A stretch of DNA of 58,741 nucleotides from Chthoniobacteraceae bacterium (GTDB taxonomy: Bacteria; Verrucomicrobiota; Verrucomicrobiia; Chthoniobacterales; Chthoniobacteraceae), in NCBI GenBank assembly GCA_947471505.1, contig CANIWM010000031.1:1-58741 (forward strand), written 5' to 3'. Both the position numbers and the translations under genes were made by a program. Below are positions 8,058-18,200 of the stretch, in pieces (positions within the stretch are counted from its first letter, which is position 1; the number at the start of each line of letters is the position of its first letter). The notes below the pieces were generated by a model. The model searched no databases, was not told where the DNA came from, and saw only the letters and a program-made list of their open reading frames with translations.

Positions 8058-9527
8058 TTAAACCAAGACATCCTTGATCACGTGCCCGTGGACATCCGTG
8101 AGGCGGCGCTCGATTCCGTTGTGATAAAACGACAGGCGCTCGTGGTTGAGGCCGAGGATTTGCAGGATGGTGGCGTGGAAGTCGTACACCGTGGCGACGT
8201 TTTCCACCGCTTTGTAGCCGAACTCATCCGTCGCGCCGTAGCTGAATCCCGGCTTCACGCCCGCGCCCGCCATCCACGCCGTGAATCCGCCGGGATTGTG
8301 GTCGCGCCCGCTCGCGCCTTTTTGGAAGGTCGGCATACGGCCAAACTCCGTACACCACACGACGAGCGTGTCTTTCAAAAGGCCGCGCTGTTTCAGGTCG
8401 GCGAGTAGTGCGGCGGTGGGCTGGTCCATCACCTCGCCATGTTTGACGTATTGTTCGGCGAGAACTTTGTGGCCGTCCCAATTGCTCACGCCTTCGCCGC
8501 CGGTCTGATACGCGCCGTTGAAGAGCTGGACGAAGCGCACGCCCTTCTCGATGAGCCGCCGTGCGAGGATGCAGTTTTTTGCGTAGGCGGCCTTCGTCTT
8601 TTTCGTGCCGTCACCCGTCTGGTCTGCGCCATACATTTTCAAAATGTGCGCGGGTTCCGTGGAAATATCGGCCACTTCCGGCACGGAGAGCTGCATACGA
8701 GCGGCGAGTTCGTAGCTGGAGATTCGCGCGGCGAGTTCAGTATCTCCGGGGAAGCGCTCCAGATGATGCCGGTTCAGCCCGATGATGAAGTCGCGCGTCG
8801 CCTTGTCGGTCTCGGGCGAAAACGCCGACGGACGCGAGAGATTGCGCAATGGATTTGAGGCATTGAAATCCGTGCCCTGAAACGCCGCCGGTAAAAATCC
8901 CGAGCCCCAGAAATTGCCCGCCGACTGCGGCGCACCACGCGGATCGGGAATCGCGACATACGCAGGCAGCGTGTCGTTTTCACTGCCCAGCGCGTATGTC
9001 GTCCACGAGCCGATGCTCGGGAACCCATCGAGCGTGAACCCTGTGCCCATGAAGTTTTCGCCCGGTCCGTGCGTATTCGTCTTTCCCGTGAGCGAGTGGA
9101 TGAAGCACATGTCGTCCACGAGCGCGCCGAGATTCGGCACGAGGTCCGAGACCATCTTGCCCGACTTCCCATACGGACGGAATTCCCACGGACTCTTCGT
9201 GAGATTTCCCTGCTCGCCTTGAAACGTGATAAGCTTCTCGCCGCCCGGCATCGGCTGACCGTGGCGCTTGATGAGCTCCGGCTTGTAATCAAACGTGTCC
9301 ACCTGACTCACCGCGCCTGAGCAGAAAATCATGAGCACGCGCTTCGCTTTCGGCTCGAAGTGCGGCACTCGCGGAGCGTTCGGATTGCCTGGATTGATTT
9401 CAGGACGAATCGGCCCGCCCGCAGCCGCCAGAGCGCGGTCGCGTCTGAGCAAATGGGCGAGTGCGATGCCGCCGAGTCCGGTGGCGGTCTGGGATAGGAA
9501 ATTGCGGCGATTTAGAAATGGGTGCAT
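8058..9527 (-). CDS. DUF1501 protein, Tat-exported
   Basis: A 489-residue protein with a Tat-type N-terminus (LNRRNFLSQ, residues 5-13, then a Gly/Ala/Leu stretch). The DUF1501 domain spans nearly the whole mature chain: [32 protein letters not shown], a metal-ligand-like GRDHNPGGF and a C-terminal [13 protein letters not shown]1501 belongs to the alkaline-phosphatase/sulfatase-like fold, and in Planctomycetes and Verrucomicrobia it is nearly always beside a DUF1549/DUF1553 gene, as here, where the partner (10326-13070) is separated only by a toxin-antitoxin pair. Substrates are not established; polymer-related surface functions have been suggested. Confidence 0.93.
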   Translation of the reverse strand: MHPFLNRRNFLSQTATGLGGIALAHLLRRDRALAAAGGPIRPEINPGNPNAPRVPHFEPKAKRVLMIFCSGAVSQVDTFDYKPELIKRHGQPMPGGEKLITFQGEQGNLTKSPWEFRPYGKSGKMVSDLVPNLGALVDDMCFIHSLTGKTNTHGPGENFMGTGFTLDGFPSIGSWTTYALGSENDTLPAYVAIPDPRGAPQSAGNFWGSGFLPAAFQGTDFNASNPLRNLSRPSAFSPETDKATRDFIIGLNRHHLERFPGDTELAARISSYELAARMQLSVPEVADISTEPAHILKMYGADQTGDGTKKTKAAYAKNCILARRLIEKGVRFVQLFNGAYQTGGEGVSNWDGHKVLAEQYVKHGEVMDQPTAALLADLKQRGLLKDTLVVWCTEFGRMPTFQKGASGRDHNPGGFTAWMAGAGVKPGFSYGATDEFGYKAVENVATVYDFHATILQILGLNHERLSFYHNGIERRLTDVHGHVIKDVLV

Positions 9528-9541
9528 GGATTGGGTATTGC

Positions 9542-10033
9542 TTAACGAGAAAGGCCGAGCTGCGTTCGCGCGGCGTCAATCGTCGCACTTGCGATTCGAA
9601 ATCCGAACTGACGAAGACGGGCAATTGTCGAATCGAAGTCGAGAATGTTCCGGCGATGACATTCGACAATAATCCCCAGCACGCCACGCAATCGAAGGCC
9701 CAGCGAACCAGCGATTGCGCGTCCACGCTTCTCGTCGAGAAGAAGGAGACTGTCGGCGCGATGCTGCCATGCAATCGTGATCGCGGTCGCCTCTCCGATG
9801 TCGAGTGTCTCGGTTTCCAGAAGCGGGACCGGGTCGTCTGCCGACACCTTGATGAACGAAGGAATATCGTGGAACAGAGCATCACGAAGGCCCTCGGGTG
9901 CACCAGCGTGGACGCATTCACGAAGCACGGCATTTGGAATCAACACCTCTCCAAAAAGCTTCTCCAAAACATCCAGCCGTCCGAGAAGTACGAGGTAGCA
10001 CAGGACCGACGTATCGCTGACTACGACTGTCAT
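9542..10033 (-). CDS. PIN-domain toxin, DUF3368-like
   Basis: A 163-residue PIN-fold protein. Acidic residues typical of the metal-binding site are present: D7 in [10 protein letters not shown]39 in VLREC, D78/E81 in LDIGEATAI and D100 in [10 protein letters not shown]; the LDIGEA...LLLDE...R.A spacing is that of the DUF3368 subgroup. PIN toxins are RNases inhibited by a cognate antitoxin. Its ATG overlaps the antitoxin stop by four bases (ATGA). The pair lies between two genes that normally adjoin, which suggests insertion. Confidence 0.88.
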   Translation of the reverse strand: MTVVVSDTSVLCYLVLLGRLDVLEKLFGEVLIPNAVLRECVHAGAPEGLRDALFHDIPSFIKVSADDPVPLLETETLDIGEATAITIAWQHRADSLLLLDEKRGRAIAGSLGLRLRGVLGIIVECHRRNILDFDSTIARLRQFGFRIASATIDAARTQLGLSR

Positions 10034-10284
10034 TTCTGAAGCGGCGAGAGTTCCTCATAGAGCGTCTCCGGCGCATAATCCGGCCACAGCCCGAACGAGG
10101 ATAGGAACTCCTGCGCTTCCCATCGCGAAGGCAGACCGAGCAGTTCTGCGACTTGCGCCAGCGACAGGGCGCCGTGACGATAGCCCTCAAGCGCGAGCCC
10201 CTCCAACGCGGCCCGATCGAAGTCAGGCAGATGTGCGCGGAGATGTTCTGAAAGCGAGGGAGAGATAGGCAAATCAACGGTCAT
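10030..10284 (-). CDS. UPF0175 antitoxin
   Basis: An 84-residue protein with the UPF0175 pattern: a short N-terminal strand (MTVDLPISPSL), then helices with LEGYRHGALSLAQVAELLGL, a helix-turn-helix-like stretch, and RWEAQEFLSSFGL. UPF0175 proteins are usual partners of DUF3368 PIN toxins; the gene precedes and overlaps the toxin by four bases. It is expected to neutralise the toxin and autoregulate the pair; no operator can be pointed to in the 41 bases upstream. Confidence 0.88.
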   Translation of the reverse strand: MTVDLPISPSLSEHLRAHLPDFDRAALEGLALEGYRHGALSLAQVAELLGLPSRWEAQEFLSSFGLWPDYAPETLYEELSPLQK

Positions 10285-10325
10285 AGTGAGTGCAATGTAT
10301 CAGAGTTTTGGAGCGACGGCTTGAT

Positions 10326-13070
10326 TCAAAATACAAAAAGAAACTCGCTCGTATTGAACATCGCCCGCGCAAATGACTGCACGCCGTTGTCGCGAATCAT
10401 CGCGGTGGATGACACGAGTTCCTTGCCATCCGGCATCCGCCCGTAGAACAGCCGGAACGCGAGCGCGGCTTGCGCTTCGGGCGTCGGTCCTGCTTCGGTG
10501 GCGAGGCGTTTTGCGAGGATGTCGGCTTGCTGGACGACGAACGTGCTGTTGAATAAATTCAGCGCCTGGAGCGGAGTGTTCGAGCGGCTGCGTTTCGGTG
10601 TCACGGAGCCGCCGTCCGGGCAGTCGAACGAACCGAACAGGCTGTCGGTCGTCTGGCGGATTCGGAATTGATACACCATGCGGCGGAACTCGGCGGGCGA
10701 GAATTTTTCCTTCGGGAAATAGTGCATCACGTTTTCCTCGACGACATCCATGAGGTAAAAGCCGGGCCCGCCCATGTTCAGATCGAGCGCGCCCGAGACG
10801 GCGAGCATCGAGTCGCGGATGGCCTCGGCTTCGAGCCGGCGCGGCGTGTAGCGCCACAGCAATCGCCCGCCGGAATCCACTATTGCCGCATCGGCGCGCG
10901 GCGCTGAGGATTGCTGGAATGCCGCAGACAGCAGCAGCAGTCGCTGGACGTGCTTCACCGACCAGCCGCTGCGAACGAATTCATCCGCGAGCCAGTCCAG
11001 CAGTTCCGGATGCGTCGGCGGCGTGCCGTTTTTTCCGAAGTCGCTCGGCGTATCCACGATGCCCGTGCCGAATGTGTATTGCCAAAGCCGGTTCACCATC
11101 ACGCGGGCTGTAAGCGGATTCTTCGGACTCGCGATCCACTCTGCGAGCGCAAGGCGGCGCTTTTGCTCGGGCTCCTCCACGGCGAGGCCGAGTGTGCCGA
11201 GCACGGTGAGCGCGTCCGGCGCCACGACTTCGCGTTTCTGCATCGGTTCGCCGCGGTAAAGGCGGTTCGTCTTTCCCGGCTGGGAAAATGTCCCGAGCCA
11301 GCCAGTTTGCGAATCGCTCAGCTTGGCGATCCGTTTTTGCATACTGGCGAGATCGGCCTGCACTTTGCGCGCGGCGTCGGCGTCGGCGGGCGCAAGCTTT
11401 GCGAGAAAAGCGTTTGCGTCCTCCTTGCCCGCGAAAGGCGCACGGTCGTCTGAGCTGCTGACAGTCTGCCACTTGCCAGGAGCGGTTGCGGCCTCGATTA
11501 CATACTTCGTTGCTACGCGATCGCCATGCGGACCGCTTCGCGAGCGGCCCCACACGATGCGCGAGATGCGCGCCTTCGCGGGCAAATCGACCTGTACCCA
11601 GCCGCTGCCCGATGTGTTGGAAATCCAGCTCCAGTCGTTTCCGTATTTGCCGTCGTTGATGTGCTCCAGCTTGTGAATCGCGTAACCCGGCAGCGTGCCC
11701 GACGCCGACGGCTTGCCGCCGAGCGCGACATTCTTGCCCGCCGCGTCGAAGACCTCCAGTTCGTCGATGCCCGGCTCCGCGCCTGTCGTCGCGCGGATCG
11801 TGAACTTCACAGCCACCGCGTCCAGCGGTGCGAACGTCTCTTCGTTCAACCGCGCATTAACCGCAGGCCGCAGCGATTGCGTCCCCGAAACTGCCGCCGC
11901 CTTTTTCCGAAAATCCTCCACTTTTGCCGACAGCGCAGCCTCCTCCACACGAGCCGTGGCGATCTCTTTTTCCGCGGACGCATCCACCTTTTTGCGAATT
12001 GCGCGCTCGCCGTGATTCACCCCCGCGAACACCGCTTGCATTGCGTAGTAGTCCTTTTGCAAAACCGGATCGAATTTGTGATTGTGACACCGTGCGCAGC
12101 CCATCGTGAGCCCCAAAAAAGCCGTCCCCGTCGTGTTCACCATGTCCGCCAGTTCGTCCTGCCGTTGCATGAGCGTGAGGTTGATGTCCGGGCTGCCGAC
12201 GATGTCCTTCGGCCCCGCCACAAGGAACCCCGTAGCCGCATCCGCCCCGAGCGCATCGCCCGCGAGCTGCTCCTTAATAAACACATCGTACGGTTTGTCG
12301 GTGTTGAACGAATCCACCAGCCAGTCGCGGTAAAAATACGCTGTTTTCCTCTCGCGATTCGTCTCAAAGCCATTGCTGTCCGCATACCGCGCAACGTCCA
12401 TCCAATGGCGCGCCCATCGCTCGCCGAACCGCGGCGACGCCAGCACCGAATCCACCAGTCGAGCATACGCATCGGGGCGCGTGTCCGCGACAAACGCCGC
12501 CACGGATTGCGGCGAAGGCGGCATCCCGTGCATCACCAAATACAGCCGCCGAATCAACGTCGCGCGGTCCGCCGGAGCAGACATCGTCAGCCCGTTCTCC
12601 TTCAGCTTCGCCAAAACGAAATCATCCACGCCCGCACCCGCCGGACGCTTCACCGGCTGGAAAGACCAATGCGTCGTTGTCAGCTTCAGCGCCGCCCTCG
12701 CCTCATCAATTCCCGGCATCTGCGCTCCGCCATCGATCCAAGCCCGCAGCGTCTCCACCTGCGCCGCTGAAAGCCGTTCGCCCTTCGGCGGCATCGCGTC
12801 CTTTTTGTTCTCCGTGGTGACGCGCTTAAAAAGATAACTCTCCGCCGATTTCCCCGCCACCACGAGCGGCTCGCCCGACTCGCCTCCGCGCAGAATCCCC
12901 GTCACCGAATCCATCCGCATCGCGCTCTTCTGCTTCTCCTCGCCGTGGCAATCAAAACAGCGGTCTTCCAAGATCGGGCGCACATCCTTGGCGAAATCCA
13001 CCTCAGCGCGGAGCACCGCAGGCAGCGACAACGCCGCGAGAAAAAATCGGAAAGAAGAATGAGATAGCAT
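10326..13070 (-). CDS. PSCyt1-PSCyt2-PSD1 protein (DUF1549/DUF1553) with discoidin-like insert
   Basis: A 914-residue exported protein (signal about 1-22). PSCyt1 haem site CFDCH is at 38-42, with an axial-Met candidate in DAMPPKGERL. DUF1549/PSCyt2 (about 145-370) shows RWARHWMDVARYADSNG and a second CxxCH in GCARCHNHKFDP. A stretch about 410-550 looks like a galactose-binding/F5-8 type C fold (GKNVALGGKPSASGTLPGY, RIVWGRSRSG). DUF1553/PSD1 (about 640-890) has NRLWQYTFGTGIVDTPSDFG and RSNTPLQALNLFN. This architecture is characteristic of the Planctomycetes-Verrucomicrobia superphylum; predicted c-type cytochrome proteins of unknown substrate. Its usual DUF1501 partner is displaced downstream by the toxin-antitoxin pair. 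Confidence 0.93.
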   Translation of the reverse strand: MLSHSSFRFFLAALSLPAVLRAEVDFAKDVRPILEDRCFDCHGEEKQKSAMRMDSVTGILRGGESGEPLVVAGKSAESYLFKRVTTENKKDAMPPKGERLSAAQVETLRAWIDGGAQMPGIDEARAALKLTTTHWSFQPVKRPAGAGVDDFVLAKLKENGLTMSAPADRATLIRRLYLVMHGMPPSPQSVAAFVADTRPDAYARLVDSVLASPRFGERWARHWMDVARYADSNGFETNRERKTAYFYRDWLVDSFNTDKPYDVFIKEQLAGDALGADAATGFLVAGPKDIVGSPDINLTLMQRQDELADMVNTTGTAFLGLTMGCARCHNHKFDPVLQKDYYAMQAVFAGVNHGERAIRKKVDASAEKEIATARVEEAALSAKVEDFRKKAAAVSGTQSLRPAVNARLNEETFAPLDAVAVKFTIRATTGAEPGIDELEVFDAAGKNVALGGKPSASGTLPGYAIHKLEHINDGKYGNDWSWISNTSGSGWVQVDLPAKARISRIVWGRSRSGPHGDRVATKYVIEAATAPGKWQTVSSSDDRAPFAGKEDANAFLAKLAPADADAARKVQADLASMQKRIAKLSDSQTGWLGTFSQPGKTNRLYRGEPMQKREVVAPDALTVLGTLGLAVEEPEQKRRLALAEWIASPKNPLTARVMVNRLWQYTFGTGIVDTPSDFGKNGTPPTHPELLDWLADEFVRSGWSVKHVQRLLLLSAAFQQSSAPRADAAIVDSGGRLLWRYTPRRLEAEAIRDSMLAVSGALDLNMGGPGFYLMDVVEENVMHYFPKEKFSPAEFRRMVYQFRIRQTTDSLFGSFDCPDGGSVTPKRSRSNTPLQALNLFNSTFVVQQADILAKRLATEAGPTPEAQAALAFRLFYGRMPDGKELVSSTAMIRDNGVQSFARAMFNTSEFLFVF

Positions 13071-13374
13071 GGGACCTAGAAGATTACTCTGCGATCGGGG
13101 GTTCGTTAGAGTTGCAGCAAAGTCGCTTCGGCTTTAGCCGAATCGTTTTAAAGATGCGCCTAAAGCCGCAGCCACTTTGATTGGCGCGTCTGCCCCGAAT
13201 TTCTCACACTCTGAATAGCGCCCCATCAGCGCGTATTTTGTGTTCCAGCAGATTCAGGGAGGCCCGCAGATTTCCATCTACAAATAATCTGCTGGCCTCC
13301 CTGAATCTGCTGGAGAAAGGTGTGAGAACTGCGGGCTAAGGCTTTCGCGAGCCGTCGCTTTCCCACGTGATCCG
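13071..13374. other. Divergent intergenic region with nested inverted repeat
   Basis: This 304-base gap separates the divergently transcribed DUF1553 and glycoside hydrolase genes, so both promoters should lie here, but no convincing -35/-10 pair was found. It contains the nested inverted-repeat element at 13201-13328. Confidence 0.6.
13201..13328. repeat. 128-bp nested inverted-repeat element
   Basis: Outer ends TTCTCACAC (13201-13209) and GTGTGAGAA (13320-13328) are perfect inverted repeats. Inside, a perfect 21-base inverted repeat has arms at 13244-13264 (starting TCCAGCAGATTCAGG) and 13294-13314, and the central spacer holds CAGATT (13267-13272) and AATCTG (13286-13291). The whole could fold as one long cruciform. 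It may be a MITE-like or regulatory structure; no target duplication is seen. Confidence 0.75.
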
Positions 13375-15063
13375 ATGTCATTTCCATTCCGCATTTTCAC
13401 TGTTTCCTGCCTTGCTCTCACCTCGTTCGCTGCGCCGCCTGCCGCTATGAGTCCGTTTGGAATCGGCGCGTGTAATCAGACTTCGCAAGAGCTCCCGAAA
13501 TGGATTCCGCAGATGGAAAAGATCGGCCTCCGTGTGATGCGGACTACGCGGACGCACTGGTCGGCGGTTGAGCCGGAGGAAGGCAAGTGGGCGTGGGATT
13601 CGCTCGATCAACAGATGCAATATCTCGGCGAGCACGGCATCGAATTTGGCGGCCTTCTTTACGGAAATGCGCGGTGGAATACCAAGGACAAGCCGGGCGA
13701 TTTGCCGGTGAACAATCTCCCGGCGTGGTCGCGCTATGTCACCGAGCTCGTGAACCATTCAAAGGCGAAGGTGAAATACTGGGAGGTCTGGAACGAGCCG
13801 CCGAACGGCACAGGACGCAACCAGACTCCCGCCGATTATGCGAAAATCGTCGCCAGCGCGTACGATGCGGCGAAAGCGGCGGACCCGACCTGCCTTGTGG
13901 GAATCGCCGCGAAATCGGTTCACATCAACTACCTCGAACAAACCATCAAGGCCGGCGCGAGGGACCATTTTGACTTCGTCGTTCTGCATCCGTACGAGAC
14001 GCTCAATGGCGTCGCGGACAATGCGGGGACGGAGGCGCAGTTTATGAGCATCGTCCCGACTGTGCGGAAAATGCTCGCTGCACAAAACCCGGCGAAAGCA
14101 GACGTGCCGATCATTTTCACCGAGCTCGGCTCCGACGCGAAAAAGGGCGCGGAAAATCAAGCGCACGCGCTCGTGAAGGCCTACAGCATGGGCATCGCGC
14201 AGGGCGTGGCCTGCATCCAGTGGTTTTCCGGGATGGACGGCGACAGCGGTCCGATGGGACTGTTGGAGCGAAGCGGAAAACCACGCCCTTCCTACACCGC
14301 AATGGCGCAGATGATCGAACATCTCGGCCAGCATCCGACACCGCTCGGCTGGGTGCTTCTCAACGGACGCGACTACGGATTTGTCTTCCAGGGCGCGAAG
14401 GGCACCGTCCTTTGCGCATGGGCGCAAAAAGGCGTGACGGACCCGGTCGAGTTCGCGCAGCCCGTGCAAGTCGTGAACCCGCTCACCGGAACGCCATACA
14501 GCGCGACGAAAGTCGATTTCACCGCCGCGCCGCTGCTCATCCTCGGTGTTCCTGACGCGCTGGTAAATGAAGCGAAGGTAAACAAAACGAAGCCGTTTGT
14601 GTGGGGCGGCGATTTCACCGGCGAGGAGTCCGTCTCCATCCAAATGGGCGCGACAAACATCGAGCGCGGACTGCACACACTTTCCGGCAGCAGCGTGGCC
14701 GAAGCAGTCGTCGCGTATGGCGGCTCGGCGCGCGCGGGCGACGTCCCCGGCGGCAATGTTTTCGTCGTGGACCCGAACTTCCTTTCGTACGCCACGGTAC
14801 CCATCGAAATCACCCTCGTCGTCCGCCGTAACCAGGCGAACGACAACTCCGGATTCAAGCTCACCTACGAGTCCACCGACGGCTCGAAAAACCTCGGCTG
14901 GTTCACCGTGCCCGACAACAAACAGTGGCACACAAAAACGTGGAAAATCACAGACGCCCAATTCATCGGAATGTACGGCTTCCACTTCTCCCTCGATTCC
15001 GACGGGAACCAGTTCAACAAATACGTCATCCAGAGCGTGACGGTGAAAAAGGTCGCGCCATAG
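13375..15063 (+). CDS. Secreted glycoside hydrolase, clan GH-A-like
   Basis: A 562-residue protein with a signal peptide (about 1-20, cleavage near SFAA). The catalytic region about 25-330 has a TIM-barrel pattern: WNEP with the acid/base candidate E141 after strand 4, and FTELG with the nucleophile candidate E250 at strand 7; HPYETL (about 205-210) and WFSGMDG complete the pattern. This layout fits clan GH-A families such as GH39 or GH5; which one cannot be decided by eye. The C-terminal ~180 residues look like beta-rich accessory domains, possibly carbohydrate-binding. Predicted to cleave extracellular or periplasmic polysaccharide. Confidence 0.85.
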   Translation: MSFPFRIFTVSCLALTSFAAPPAAMSPFGIGACNQTSQELPKWIPQMEKIGLRVMRTTRTHWSAVEPEEGKWAWDSLDQQMQYLGEHGIEFGGLLYGNARWNTKDKPGDLPVNNLPAWSRYVTELVNHSKAKVKYWEVWNEPPNGTGRNQTPADYAKIVASAYDAAKAADPTCLVGIAAKSVHINYLEQTIKAGARDHFDFVVLHPYETLNGVADNAGTEAQFMSIVPTVRKMLAAQNPAKADVPIIFTELGSDAKKGAENQAHALVKAYSMGIAQGVACIQWFSGMDGDSGPMGLLERSGKPRPSYTAMAQMIEHLGQHPTPLGWVLLNGRDYGFVFQGAKGTVLCAWAQKGVTDPVEFAQPVQVVNPLTGTPYSATKVDFTAAPLLILGVPDALVNEAKVNKTKPFVWGGDFTGEESVSIQMGATNIERGLHTLSGSSVAEAVVAYGGSARAGDVPGGNVFVVDPNFLSYATVPIEITLVVRRNQANDNSGFKLTYESTDGSKNLGWFTVPDNKQWHTKTWKITDAQFIGMYGFHFSLDSDGNQFNKYVIQSVTVKKVAP

Positions 15064-15087
15064 CCGAGTAGCGTCCGGCGTGAAGCA

Positions 15088-15176
15088 GTAGCGGGGGCGT
15101 CCCGCCCCCGAGCGCCGAAGGCGCAAGTTGCACAACATCCGCGTAGCCACGTTCGGGGCCGGGACGGCTCCGCTAC
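15088..15176. repeat. 89-bp GC-rich dyad element, copy 2
   Basis: Same length and same ends as the element at 734-822 (starting GTAGCGGGGGCGTCCCGCCC, ending in CCGCTAC) but with a diverged centre. It lies between the convergent ends of the glycoside hydrolase and the giant haemagglutinin gene, a typical place for REP-like repeats, where it might also form a bidirectional terminator. Confidence 0.75.
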
Positions 15177-15210
15177 TTCGGGGATCAAAACCCGTCGCCC
15201 TCCGTGAAAG

Positions 15211-18200
15211 CTACCGCGCCGATGGGCCTTCGCCGCCGCCGTAGCCGAGGACCTCGATGTTGAAGATGGAGGCGGCTTCTTCGACGATCCTCTCCTTGTC
15301 TTTGTCTTTCTCTCGCTCCCGCTCCTTTTCGGTCTGGCCGCTCGTTTGCGGCTTGTTATCTGTCGGTGTCACCGTTGTCGGTGGTGGCGGTGGTGGCGGT
15401 GGTGGCGGTGCGCTGGGGGCTCCTGCGGTAGCACCGGTCACGGAGATGTTTTCGGAGTTGAGGAGGGTCGTCGCGGCGACGTTCAAATTTCCAGCGGAGC
15501 GGATGCCCGCGTCGCCCGCATCAATGGCTCCGCCGGGTGCGATGAGGTCCACGTCGCCGGGCATGAGGCCCGCGACGGTGGCGAGGACGCCGATGCCGCC
15601 GCCCGTGGCCAAACCTGCGAGGTCGTTTTTCAAATCGGCGCTCTGTGGATCAATGGAGACGCGAGTCGGTGGGGCGGAGGCGACGGTTTTGGACGAGGAA
15701 CCCGCCGCGATGTCGCCGGTGGTGGACCAGATGATTTCGTTGCCGCCGCGCAGTGTGAAGATACGCGAGGTGCCGAGCGTCACGCTGTCGTTTGCGAAAA
15801 TGTGGATGTTGCCACCGCTCTCGGTGAGGATGCCTTGGTCGAGCGATTGGCCAGCTCCCGCGTCAAAGCCGACGATGATTTTTCCACCCGGTGCGAAAAT
15901 GCTGATGTCGCCGCCTGCCGCTGTTTTGATCTGCCGCGAGGTGAGGGAGATGTCGCCTTTCCAGTTCGTGCCGGGGAAGAGTGTATCAATGGCCTTGAAG
16001 CCGCCTGCGTAGGTGCCGAAGTCGGGGCTTGCAGGGTCGTTGTGGTCGCGACCTGCGTCGCGGAGCATGAGGAAGAAAATCTGCAACGCGGCGAGGTGTT
16101 GCTGTTTCTCCGGGAGGCTCTCGAAGTCTGTCACTGCGCCGCTGCCGCCGATGATGGTGGCGAGTTCTTCCGCGTAGCGCGTCGCGGCTGGCGCGGCGAG
16201 GATGTCGGCGACGAAGGTCTTGAAATCGAGCGCGCCTGTGCCGAGGCCGGTGGCGGGCCCGATGCCTGCGCCGACGACGAGGTCCGCTCCCGCGAAGGGG
16301 AGGTTCGTGTTGCGTGCATTGCCCACGCTCACGAGGCCGAGGCCGGTGCGGTCGGCGTTGCTCTTGCCGATGCCGAGGTCGAGGTTGCGCCCGGCGAGGA
16401 CTTCGAGGGTGCCGGGGCCGGAAATTTGCAGATCGCCTGCACGCGGTGCGCTGCTGGAGGTGATGGCATTTCCCGCGCTTGATGCGGTCACACGCGATGC
16501 GGTGTTGGCATTGTAGGCGATGATGTCGCGCCCGGCTGCGACGATGCTCACGTCTTCGTCTGCGAGATTTTGAATGTAGAGCCCGATGTCGCTGATGTCG
16601 CGTCCGGCGAAAATGTTCGCTGCTTTCGGCGAGAAGACGCTGAGCCCTTGGATGTCGCCTGTGCCCGCGTAGATGCGCAACGGATCGGCGTCGCCCGCAT
16701 GGAGGAGGCCGGGGGCGTGGAGTGCTTGCTTGGTGTCGAGCGCGTTGGTGAGTGCGCCGTTTTCGGCAAAGAGCGCGTTGAATGAATTGTAGAACGCTGT
16801 GCCTGTGGTGACGGGGTTCGTGCCCGCTGGGACGGTGGCGAGGAAGCCGAGTGGCGCTGCCGCACCGGGGACGGAAGTCGGCGACGCATCCGAAAGGACG
16901 ACGCTGCCGGTAACCCAGAGATTGGTCGGGGTGCCCTCCACGGTGTTGCGGCCTGCGATGTTGAGCCCGTTCACGGCTCCATTCGCGAGGAGTTCCAGCG
17001 TTCCTTTTGCGGAAGGTGCGAGAGTGAGCTTCCCGATTACGTTGATGTCGCCGCTGAATGCCGAGGCTCGCAGCGTGGCGGGCATTAAATTGAACGCCGT
17101 CTTAAACGCTGCGGTGTTCGTCTCATTGAGCGCAAGCCACGGCTGATAGTTCGCGGTCGAATACACGCTGGCATCTTTCCCGAACTGCATGTGCTTGCGA
17201 TACCACGTCATGAGGATCGGCTCCGACTCTTCGCTCTGGAGCGATACCGGGGTGGCCTCCAGCCGCAGCGTGACTCCGCCGCCCAGCGAGGTGACGGACA
17301 CCGCAGACTCCGCCGCATAAGTGGAGAAGTATGATTTGTAGCGGATGGAGTTGTAGTAGCCTGCTGGGAGGAGGAACGGGTTCGCGACGGGCCCCATGAG
17401 CACGTTGCCGCGCGCGTTCACTGCGATGCTGCCTTTTCCGAGGAAGAAGGTCGTGGGCAGCCACGTCTGCTCTGGCGCGAAGTTGTCGGTGATGATGCCG
17501 AGCGAAGGCGTGCGCGTGCGGTTTGTGGTGATCTCGCCGCCGGCATCGAGCGCGCCGTGGCCGCGCTCGACGTAGTAAACGCCGCCGTCAATGTTCCGCC
17601 CAGCGCGCACGGTGAGGTCGCCGCCGCCGAGTTCCACGAGATTCGCGGCGTCGGGTGCTCCTTTGGCCATGCGTGCGTTGGTGGGAATGACGCCGTCCAC
17701 GTTTGCCACATCGCGCCCGGCGATGAGGGAGACATTGCCGCCGCCGAGTGCGCCGACGCCCTCGAAGAAGTTCGAGAAATCCACCCACCAAGTCGTCGAG
17801 TCCACGCTCGTCCCCGTGAGGGAAGTGGCGAATTCGCCGGTGAGCGCGTCCACATTGCCACGCCGGTAGAGCCAGCTTGTGGGCATCTGCCGCGTGGAAT
17901 CCGCGCTGACTACGCCGCCGAGCTTCGTGTTGTGGACGATGTCGTTTTGCGCGGTCACGGAGACGTTGCCGCCCGCTACGGTGTATTGAGCGGTGGCCGT
18001 CACGCCGCCGCGCCCATCCACGCCGAGGTTGGATGCGACGAGTGTGCCTTGGGAGCCGGAGATCATCGGCTCGGGAACGTCAAACGCGCCGCCGTTTGGC
18101 AGCGTGCTGGCGTCCTGTAATTTCGTGCCGACGGTGAAGATGGAGGCGTATTGATTGCGGAGCTGCACGTCGCGCGCGGCGGCGATGCTGATGTCGCCGG

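Noticed and set aside
11526-12770. 414-residue Arg-rich frame antisense to the DUF1553 gene
   Set aside because: Composition artefact (Arg/His/Pro); the minus-strand gene has two CxxCH sites and three known domains.
15375-15410. CRISPR-like or tandem repeat array
   Set aside because: It is a coding trinucleotide-type tract for prolines, without spacers.
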